Shown piece by piece: positions 9,801 to 16,527 of a DNA stretch of 24,991 nucleotides. The position numbers and the translations under genes are program-made. This DNA is from Gonium pectorale (taxonomy: Eukaryota; Chlorophyta; Chlorophyceae; Chlamydomonadales; Volvocaceae), in the NCBI GenBank assembly GCA_001584585.1, contig LSYV01000010.1, forward strand, positions 595,377-620,367. Reading direction: 5' to 3'. The notes under the pieces are model-generated. The model was not told the origin of the DNA. It saw only the letters and a list, made by a program, of their open reading frames with translations, and made no database searches. Each line of letters starts with the position of its first letter. The first letter of the stretch is position 1.

Positions 9801-12274
9801 GAGCTCATGCAGTGTGGGGAGAGGCGGGGATGCCGTTTCCCATGCAACGCTATAGGCACGCGCTCAAAGCGCCCAGGCGGTGCGGCGCCCCGCCCCACGC
9901 CCTGCGTCCCTACCCACCCGCGCCCGTGCTCCCCACGACTCCGATGACGGTGTTCTGCGTGGCGCACATCCGCCGCAGGTCCTCCAGCTCCTTGATCCAC
10001 ACCGCCGTCATGGCCGGGCCGGCCACCGGGGCCGCGGCGGCGGCAGAGCCCGAGGCGGTGGCCCTGCCTGCGATGGCGGCGCAGGGGCGGAGAGCGCGGC
10101 GCAACAGGGGAGGGGGAAGGTACACGCGGGGGCGGTAGGGGTAGCGTGAGGTGTGCGCCAGTCTCAGCGCCGTCGCCACCGCGCTGTGCCAGACGGTCGG
10201 TTGCAGTACGTTGTGCCACGTTGGCGACGCCGCAACCATCATTTCCCCACATGACCCACATGACCCACATGACCCACACGAGTAACGCAACCCGGTCCGA
10301 CCCGAAGGAGCAGGGCCGCCCCTATCCCTCTCCCCCAAAGCTCCCAACCAGCCGGCCCATCGCGGCGCTCCATTAAGTCTCTGCCAAGACATGCACCAGG
10401 ACCCACCCTGCTCCTGCGGCGCCAGCACGGACTGCGCTCCCTCGATGATCAACAGCGCCTCGGCCGCCAGGTCCTTGCTGCCGCGGGGGCCGGTGGCGGT
10501 GGCGGGGTTCGCAGGCTCCGCCTCGGGCCTCGGCTTTGACTTGAGCCACTGCTCTAGGGTGGTCAAGGGGCGACCAGCCCGCCCAACAGCGGCCGCCTCG
10601 GAGGCGGCAGCGGCTGGTACCCTCGCCGACGCCGCCTCGGCCGGCGGTGCCTCCATGGGCGGGCCCGCGGACGCCGGTGCGGCGTCCTCGCCAAGTAATA
10701 CTGCCACACGGTCGAACGCGGGGCGACGGCGGGTGCGGTGTGATTCGGACTGCTGCTGCTCCGGCTGCTGCTCGGTTGGCGGTGCGAGCTCGTAGTCCAT
10801 GTCAACATCCATGTCGCCCGCCCCGGCCGCTCCAGGTGTCGCGTGGGCGTTGCCACTGCCTCGGAGGGGCGCCTCGTCGTCGTCGTGCCATGGGCGGGGG
10901 CCGGCCAGCGGGTCACCCTCGCTCTCGTCGTTGTTATCTTCGCCGTTGATGCCCTCGCGGTTGTCGCCCTGGTCCGTGGGCGAGACCTGGGCGGACCCGC
11001 ATAAGAGCGCCGGCGACATCGCACCCTCGGCGGCAGCCGGCGGCTGGATGGCCTCAGCAGGCGTACGGACGGGCGCCGCAGGGCCCACCGCCGCCGGGGC
11101 TTCTGGACCGGGATTGACGGACGCCCGGAACGCGGCTGCCGGAACCGGCGGCTGCGGTGTGGCGTGGGCTGCGGCGCTGGTGGACGCCACGGGCGAGGCC
11201 TGGTGAGGGTGACGCGCGGGTCCGCCGTCGGCTGCCAGAGGCTCAAGCTGCAGCGCCTCTGCTGCTGCGTGCTGTCCGGTGGCACTGCTGGGCACCTGGG
11301 TGGCAGCAGGCGTGTGCGCACTCAAGTCGGTGGTGGCCATAGCGGCGGCTGTCGCGTGTTGGTTTGGCTGCACGCACGCAGCGGGCGTTGCCCCGGGCAC
11401 ACCGACCAAACAGGCGACGGTGCAAGGCGTTGGCGTTGGGCGGTATGCTGGGCCTTGGTTGGGCGCAGGTGTTCCTTGTAGCGCCGCCCTCAGGCCCTCA
11501 GGCGACGGAGCCGTGGTGGCTGTAAGGAGGGGCTGCCCACCGGAAGTGGCACTGGCGCCAGGCGGGAGGCGGTGAGCACCTGCGCGCGTGGGTTTGAGAG
11601 CGTGTGGAAGTGCGCAGCAAGGGGTCATTATTGCGAGATGATTGTGGCGGGAGGATTGCAAAAGAGTACATGCGTTGCGTTGGCTAACCAATGCGCAGGC
11701 AAGCAAGCTAGCACGTAGAAGGACAGTGAGATTACTGCACGATGTGACATTCCCGAGGTGGAAGGCCAATCCTGAACCCACCGACAGCAGGCTGGCTGCT
11801 GCAGGAGGGCACATCAGCGACCTGGGAGCCGGCAGCAAGGGGCAGCTGAGATGGGAGCGTCCCGACAGCGGCCTGTGCAGGACAGGAGTCCACCAATAAG
11901 CTGTTCGGGCAGTTACAGGTGTTAGGCTTGGCGGCGCAATCGCCAACCTGTGTGCAGACGTCCATTCCCTTGCACAGCAGGAATGCCGTGGCAGGCGCGT
12001 CCGGGGGAGCTGTAGCGCTTGCTTCGTCGAGCACCACTTCGTCGCCGATGGCCAGGAGAGTGTTCATGCCTCGCGTCAGCCGCACCACCTCGCCGCTGGT
12101 GCGACGAAGCCATGCCGAGATGTTGCCCGCGAGCAGGCAGGCGCAGACGCCATTTGCGGTTAGGGTGACCCTTACTGCTCGTTTCGGTTTAGCATGCGGC
12201 AGGAACGGGGCCTCGGGGAGTATGAACTGCTCGCCAAGAGACTCATCGCCGATGGAATCGAAGTAGTAAGACAT
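1..12274 (-). CDS. SLIP-GC (NUGGC)-like dynamin-superfamily nuclear GTPase, 22 exons, 3' end beyond left edge
   Basis: Exons, in order of transcription: 12274-11782, 11579-10407, 10067-9918, 9549-9407, 8911-8798, 8597-8452, 8075-7979, 7691-7539, 7297-7205, 6812-6657, 6428-6108, 5865-5702, 5473-5402, 5108-4937, 4492-4353, 4054-3916, 3719-3486, 3058-2865, 2463-2331, 1946-1709, 1426-1318, 892-1. They sum to 5526 bases (1842 codons) with consistent phase at every junction. GTPase motifs are G1 GSTGAGKS (about residues 601-608), the G2-like LLPTSG...STS..IEVSY (620-638), G3 DLPG (782-785), G4 TKTD (848-851) and a G5-like VFCISARD in the 4353-4492 exon, followed by TEIPGLRRHL. That order and wording match the SLIP-GC branch of dynamin-like GTPases, whose animal member is nuclear. 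The expected activity is GTP hydrolysis; partners are unknown. The start is the first ATG after an in-frame TAA nine bases upstream. The junction of exons 1 and 2 is the least certain, and a non-coding or extra upstream exon cannot be excluded. Confidence 0.85.
2244..2287. repeat. 11-bp tandem repeat (GTCGAAGACCT), 4 exact copies
   Basis: Four perfect copies lie in the GTPase intron 1947-2330, about 43 bases after the 5' splice site. On the sense strand each unit reads AGGTCTTCGAC, so each carries a potential decoy AG/GT donor. Confidence 0.95.
3227..3255. repeat. 5-bp tandem repeat (GAGCT), about 5.8 copies
   Basis: A simple pentamer array lies in the GTPase intron 3059-3485. On the transcribed sense it reads as repeated CTCAG, each unit ending in AG and resembling a branch-point/acceptor word. 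Confidence 0.9.
4493..4540. repeat. C-rich polypyrimidine tract before a splice acceptor (G-rich on the plus strand)
   Basis: On the minus strand, runs of four to five C separated by single G or T bases lead straight into the CAG acceptor of the GTPase exon 4353-4492. It is a strong polypyrimidine tract. The plus strand has at least four G-runs of four or more and could fold as a G-quadruplex. Confidence 0.7.
5652..5680. repeat. 6-bp tandem repeat (AGGTGC), about 4.8 copies
   Basis: A short hexamer array lies in the GTPase intron 5474-5701, just downstream of the 5' splice site on the minus strand. On that strand it reads as CACCTG repeats. Confidence 0.9.
5702..6428 (-). other. Acidic insert with basic nuclear-localisation-like clusters, inside the SLIP-GC-like protein
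   Basis: The exons at 6108-6428 and 5702-5865 encode residues 907-1067. After a folded-looking start (LRSERLKWGMAYRR) there is a basic PRKRPR (about 964-969), a long Glu/Asp/Met run with a stretch of consecutive acidic residues (about 978-1013), a second Ser/Asp/Glu-rich run (1014-1043), and a basic KSRRRPPASGKRKRPNNK (1051-1068). The basic clusters look like mono- and bipartite nuclear import signals. The insert separates G4 from the G5-like segment. The exon boundary at 5702 is set by a GTGAGC donor that overlaps an apparent TGA; reading through instead would end the protein there. Confidence 0.65.
10246..10278. repeat. 9-bp tandem repeat (CCCACATGA), about 3.7 copies
   Basis: Three exact 9-base units and a partial one lie in the intron between exons 2 and 3 of the GTPase gene. 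On the minus strand the unit read in the exon frame would code repeated Ser-Cys-Gly. The 9-base period is a multiple of three, so length changes would not break the frame if the intron were retained. Confidence 0.9.
10407..12274 (-). other. N-terminal region of the SLIP-GC-like GTPase: possible FHA-like module plus low-complexity linker
   Basis: This covers exons 1 and 2 (residues 1 to about 555). Residues 30-100 of exon 1 read as a small beta-rich module: VRVTLTANGVCACLL, then WLRR...GEVVRLTRG, then IGDEVVLDE, then TAFLLC. The NG and GDEV.L spacing resembles the C-terminal half of an FHA (phosphothreonine-binding) domain, but the N-terminal half with its Gly-Arg and Ser-x-x-His motifs is not visible, so this is a weak inference. 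From about residue 110 to 555 the chain is rich in Ala, Pro, Thr, Ser and Gln, with acidic patches and no recognisable domain. I chose the donor GTGGGT at 11781 because it keeps phase with the CAG acceptor at 11580; a donor GTTGGC at 11947 is an alternative but would need a different acceptor. Confidence 0.5.
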
Positions 12275-15049
12275 TGCGTGTTACAGCCACCAAGACAAGT
12301 GTGCCATGTGCTATGTCGGCGATCTTTTGCAATACAACCCCGCTTTGTGGTGCATGGCCGGGAATTGTTTGCAGCGCGGTTCCAGGATCCACTCGATCCA
12401 CAGCATGGCGCCTTTCGTCTTTTTGGGTCGAGGTCCTTCGATCGCCTAGTTCCGAGCATAAACCAACATGTCAAGTACCGTTGCTTCTGCTCTGTCAATG
12501 CATCACCCCATCCATGGAACTGTAAGCCGAGATGGCCATGGTCCTCCGGGGAACAGGCCGCAACGTCCGCTCACCTCCATGACTGCCTCATCCTACGGGC
12601 ATGTTCTGAAACTCCGTCGCGGCACCTGCGAGGTGCGCTGCCCCGTCCTCTGTCCGCATCCTGTGGGACGTGTCGCATGCACGTAGCATGGTATGAGGGC
12701 GGGTCCATCCCCTCCGGTAGAGCCCCTCAGGCGTAAAAGTATCATAAGTAAGCCGCATCGTCACGTACGGAAGCAGGCGCGCACCCAGCAGCCTCAGCTC
12801 CCAAGCTCCCAGCCTGCGTGTGCATACCCGGTGCCCTGCGCTCCTGGCAGCTGAAACGACACTCCCAATCACTCCCCTACCCTTCCCCGGCATCGATGGT
12901 CCGTCGTTCACCTACCAACGGAAGATAGCAACCGACATCGGGTGACAACCCTCAACGTGCATGTCACGCTGGCACAGTGTCGCGTCCGGGCTGGCACCGT
13001 GCACCTACCTGGCTACCGTTCGGGCTGGCACCGTGCTTTGGACCTGCTCCCGGCGCCAAGGAACTGGAACCGTGTTGGCTGACAGCATCGGGTACACGCT
13101 GCCACGTCTATTGCGGGGGTCCATGCATAGCGCATGGATGATGCAAGGCAGGTGAATGGCATGGCGAAGGCCGAATTGCTGCACTACTATGTCCTGTGGC
13201 ACTGCAGAAACCGCTGTCGCGGCATACCAGGCATGCATCCTGGAAGCCAGAACCCGTCGCATGATACTTCTCTGCCATACCGTATTACCGCCGTGTCGGA
13301 TTCATGGGCCTTTGTGTGTCCCATGGGTCTTGCTCTGTCCGATTGAGTCCGGGAGGGACCTTCCGCAACTCTCTTCATAAGCAGTGTGTTTGATGCGGTA
13401 CTTGGCTTTTGTCTTGTCTCACGCTTCTCAGCACCAAAGGTTGCGACTTGGATACCTAGGCGCTATCATGTAGTCTCTTCACGAGGCAACGGAGGTGTTG
13501 GGCCTTTTTCTTCATTCCGATCGTGCCCTGTAACCTCGTTGGCAGCTACCATAGGCTTTATTTCGTATTCGCTCCACCAGCCCCCCATACCGATCAATGC
13601 TTCGAGCAGCATACCCGCTTGCTTGCCGGGCATTCCTTTACTCTGCCGCTTTGATATCCGCGTCCGCCATACCCAGAGGTACAGTAACTTGGCGTAACAT
13701 CCCGACCCGAGCCAAAGGAGGGCTGTTGCATGTGACGGCCGTGCAATGCTTGGCACAACCAAGCGGTTATCGGTCTCCGCCCCAGGGCGGGATTGGGGAG
13801 GGGTCGTGCTTATGCATGTGGATCAGGGGAGAACCCCGGTGCGTATGTGTAGCCGTAAGCTTTGGTGCGAGGAACACGGCGGTGCTGCTGTATTCAATGA
13901 ATGCCGTATAGGTCGTACAACAGGTCGCTCGGGCAGTCTGACTGGGCGAGTTAGCGTCCGCGCTTCTGCTGGAGGTGCAACTACCGCAGCTGCCCGCCTG
14001 CACGAACAAGCCGTGTCACGAAATGTGTTACAGCACAGACATATGTCTTGCTTTCTGTGCCCCTTGAGCCCTCATTGTCTGGATCTCTCGTGTCCACTTT
14101 TACATTGGTTTTATCGTCCCATCTTCCTGTGCTGCTGTCCTCAGGTGCAGGGCGCCTTTCTACTTTCGTGCGCGCCGTAAGTGTTTGGTCACTGCAGTAG
14201 TGCTCTGTAGCTAGGACAGGGTTTGGGTGGTTCTCGCCACAGTGGGCCCGTCTGCTCGACTCCGTCGCCCGCCATGCTTTGTACCCGGCGCCCTACAGGC
14301 AACGTCGCACGCTCAGCACAGCGACGTAGACCATTCATGATCCCAAGTTCCTAATAAATGGCAGAAGGGGGTTACAACGTAGGGCAGCCAGGGCGGAGGA
14401 GCAGGGCGGCGGAAATGGGTGGCTGGCTATTGCTGTGTGGCGTTCCCGAAGGGGCCGGACGTCCACAGACTTCCTAGCCGAAATTTTTCGCCCGGACCCA
14501 CAGGATCTTTGGATCTTTGCTCTGTCGGGCTCGCCCCCTAGGTCCCCGTGCGATGACGAAGGCCTAGTTAGCACCCTCTCCAACCACCGAGCTGTAGGCA
14601 GACCAGATAGCTGACTGTGTTGTCCAGCAGATGAGATAATTGATGTCGTAGCACGCCGTCCGTAGAAGAGTATCGAGATGCGGAAGCGTAGCGTAGTAGT
14701 TGTTGACGGGTAGCTCAGAAGAGGGGATAACCAGTGTGCCCTGCACACTCCCACCTAAACCGCGCCATCTTTTAACCCGCCTATCTCCGAGCCTTCTTTC
14801 GGTTCCGCCTAACTCCTGGCCTTCACTTCACAAGTGCACAGAGAGTGCACGACAGCAGCAGAGGGGCACTGCGCACTGCCTTAGTCAGATGCTTGTGCCT
14901 GGGTTGCTCAGAGGGACTCAAGGGGCCATAAGCACACGTCCTCAGGGCTTACAAACGTAGTACTGCAAGGGACTCTCGGGCCCTGTCCGGAACACTCAGT
15001 CGCAGAGGTCAAGTTGCTCCAAGAGGCAAGGACTTGCACGTTCACGAGT
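12275..15049. other. Intergenic region, no supported gene
   Basis: About 2.8 kb upstream of the GTPase gene. Base composition is visibly less GC-rich than in the genes, and open frames are short, lack algal third-position G/C bias and match nothing I recognise. I saw no clear TATA box in front of the 12274 start. It contains one small minisatellite (12985-13036) and an AATAAA at 14352. A minus-strand frame at 13466-13762 (98 aa) could be a decayed element, but nothing supports a family. Confidence 0.6.
12985..13036. repeat. Two-copy 34-bp imperfect direct repeat
   Basis: CGGGCTGGCACCGTGC occurs at 12987-13002 and again at 13021-13036, followed by partly similar sequence. A third, more diverged version (CGCTGGCACAGTGT) starts near 12966. 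This is a small, decaying tandem repeat. Confidence 0.75.
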
Positions 15050-15144
15050 TGTTGTTAAAACCACTCCAACCACGAGTTACATAGCGGGAGAAAATGCCCC
15101 TCCCTGGAGACAGCCTCCCTGGAGTGATGAGGCCTCGAGGCCAG

Positions 15145-15205
15145 CTCGTCCAACTTCCTCCAGCAGGCCAGTCAGCTCAACTCGTCCAACTTCTTCCAGG
15201 CCAGT
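15145..15205. repeat. Imperfect direct repeat upstream of the TATA box
   Basis: CTCGTCCAACTTCCTCCAG and, starting at 15181, CTCGTCCAACTTCTTCCAG are each followed by (CAG)GCCAGT. The pair lies just upstream of the TATA box and could be a duplicated regulatory element of the candidate LTR. Confidence 0.8.
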
Positions 15206-15214
15206 GCCGACCAC

Positions 15215-15222
15215 TATAAAAG
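15215..15222 (+). promoter_or_regulatory. TATA box (TATAAAAG)
   Basis: A canonical TATAAAAG faces rightward inside the candidate LTR. Transcription would be expected to begin near 15245. The first ATG after that is at 15290, which opens a 129-codon frame ending at 15679. Confidence 0.55.
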
Positions 15223-15289
15223 GGCTGCCCAAACATGCACATGGTTAGGCACCCGCCTCACTCAGCCCTCCCCCCTTTACAGGGGCGAT

Positions 15290-15679
15290 ATGCATGCTGG
15301 GCTTCGCTTGGCGCTAACAACAGACAACGGTCAACATCCAACGATAACAAACAAGGCAGTTACCCCGGGTTACTTTGGGGGTGCTGGGCACGAAACACGC
15401 ACGACCAACCCATGGGTCGGTCGTCACCCCTGCACTGCCACTGCAGGGGCTCGATGCGGGGTAGTTACGTCAACGTCAACGAATGCAAATACATACGAAA
15501 AGGCATCAAGTTGTTATTGTCTGGACATCCCGGAAGTGCGGCCGCTTGGGAACACCATTGCTGCTGTAGCTGCTATCGGGTCGAACCTGCTGGTCGTTAG
15601 CGCCTCACCGAAGTTCCTGACTCCTACCGTGTCAGTAAGAGACCGAGGGCATCCAAGGGTACCGTCTACATCAATGTAA
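15290..15679 (+). CDS. Uncertain 129-aa open frame downstream of the LTR-like TATA box
   Basis: This is the first frame available to a transcript starting about 30 bases after TATAAAAG. Its codon use is balanced rather than G/C-ending, unlike the host genes, which would suit an element-derived sequence. The C-terminal half has a hydrophobic stretch (NTIAAVAAIGSNLLVV). Its stop overlaps a TGTAA, the usual algal polyadenylation word. I recognise no domain, and it starts inside the LTR-like segment, so it may be spurious. Confidence 0.2.
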   Translation: MHAGLRLALTTDNGQHPTITNKAVTPGYFGGAGHETRTTNPWVGRHPCTATAGARCGVVTSTSTNANTYEKASSCYCLDIPEVRPLGNTIAAVAAIGSNLLVVSASPKFLTPTVSVRDRGHPRVPSTSM

Positions 15680-16477
15680 CACGCGCAGGGCAGCGCGAGA
15701 CGTCGCGCAACCTTCTCGCTCTCGGGCTCCAGGCTAACGATAAGTCGGACCGAGAAGAATGTCTTAAACCGTGACCCTGGTCGACTGCTTGCATACTACT
15801 GCGTTAACAAAACGTGCCGCTAAGGCTTGCGCTGATGCCATCAATGGCCCATGGGCGCTACGGGCCTGGCTCAACAGGATTTCATACTCGTCAATACAGC
15901 TTAGTTATCTATACGGTACTATATATGTAACGCTCGGGAGTGCTCCTTCGTGGCCTTCGGGCGGGATGCAAGTGCTTCCTCGTTCTTCAACCATGCATCA
16001 TTGATAGACTTTATTTGTGACGAGAACATGTGTAGACTGATGGAATAGCGCCCGAGCATGGCCGAGTATGCGGCTGTCAGGGAACTTCACTGCGATAACC
16101 CCAACCGCCGCGACGGTGAAACCGGCTGACAGGCGGACTGATCATATAGGTGCTATGTAGCCGATCAGCCTGTGAACAAATCTTGCGCAACTTTTGGAAA
16201 ACGCCGGGTTAGGAAGTTCGGCGGACGAGTTTGACAGTTTATTGCTACATAAAGGGCTGCACTGTCTGCTATTGAGGCAAATAAACTCCCTGTAAAAGTG
16301 GAACTTCTGCTGTTTAGATGCAGTCCTCTCGCATGGCCTATGCGTCTGTGCCTGGCCGCTCTGCAGTAGTTAGGCCATGCGTGCCTGCTGGCATGCACGG
16401 TGAGCATTAATCTTGCAAAGGTGTAGCGTAAGTCGTAGATCTGCCAATGTCAGCTGTGTGCGGAGCCGTCGGAATGT
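15323..16477. other. Intergenic region between the candidate LTR and the pathogen-related gene
   Basis: Lower-GC sequence with only short open frames besides 15290-15679. It could be the decayed interior of the element whose LTR precedes it, but no gag, protease, reverse transcriptase or integrase motif can be read in any frame. Its right end should hold the promoter and 5' UTR of the pathogen-related gene, including a TATA-like word near 16248 and a TGTAA at 16291. Confidence 0.5.
16248..16254 (+). promoter_or_regulatory. Weak TATA-like element upstream of the pathogen-related gene
   Basis: CATAAAG sits about 225 bases before the start codon. The ten bases AAAGGGCTGC here also follow the TATA box at 15215, though the flanks do not align. 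This is a candidate only. Confidence 0.25.
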
Positions 16478-16527
16478 ATGGTCCCTCCCATTATGAAACT
16501 GGAGGAATCAGCATCAATCGTGCCTGA
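16474..16527 (+). promoter_or_regulatory. Overlapping upstream ORF at the start of the pathogen-related gene
   Basis: An ATG four bases before the chosen start opens a 17-codon frame in another phase that ends with TGA inside exon 1. A ribosome using it would miss the main start, so translation would need leaky scanning or the in-frame Met at 16493. Confidence 0.4.

Larger units (their letters stand above)
4353..10067 (-). other. GTPase (G) domain of the SLIP-GC-like protein, split over 13 exons
   Basis: The G domain runs from VIGVVGSTGAGKSSLLNALL to the G5-like VFCISARD segment. The P-loop is interrupted by the intron at 9550-9917, which splits a glycine codon just before the catalytic Lys. 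The exon at 9407-9549 carries the LPTSG/STS switch-I region. The exon at 7539-7691 begins HLPLFTTLVDLPGVRDYNEA, which holds G3. The exon at 7205-7297 ends with FICTKTDDLR, which holds G4. Lys and Ser of G1, Asp and Gly of G3 and Lys and Asp of G4 are all present, so nucleotide binding should be intact. The G5 assignment rests on position and the SA dipeptide and is less certain. The G4-G5 spacing is long because of an acidic insert. Confidence 0.75.
15050..15322 (+). mobile_element. Candidate LTR of a retrotransposon (about 273 bp)
   Basis: The segment begins TGTTGTTA and ends TAACAACA, a perfect 8-base inverted terminus of the TG...CA type used by LTR elements. Inside are a canonical TATA box at 15215-15222 and, upstream of it, two imperfect direct copies of CTCGTCCAACTTCYTCCAG, as in U3 enhancer repeats. 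Flanking 5-mers (CGAGT before, GACAA after) do not match, so it is not a clean solo LTR; it could be the 5' LTR of a truncated element. I see no matching second LTR in the window, no standard initiator-tRNA primer site just after it, and no gag or pol. Confidence 0.4.

Noticed and set aside
11580..11946. Upstream part of the long minus-strand frame ending at 9910
   Set aside because: Only the part from 11579 down is supported as exon 2; the earlier part fits an intron between the 11781 donor and the 11580 acceptor, though retention cannot be excluded.
13466..13762. 98-codon minus-strand frame in the low-GC gap
   Set aside because: The protein has some low-GC coding flavour but no recognisable family, no splice context and no start signal, so it is not called as a gene.
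15580..15600. GGGTCGAACCTG, resembling a tRNA T-loop
   Set aside because: No acceptor stem, D-arm or anticodon arm fits upstream; the match is a short self-complementary word only.
16165..16420. Possible second LTR copy sharing AAAGGGCTGC with the 15050-15322 segment
   Set aside because: Similarity is limited to about ten bases around the TATA-like word; flanks and ends do not align.
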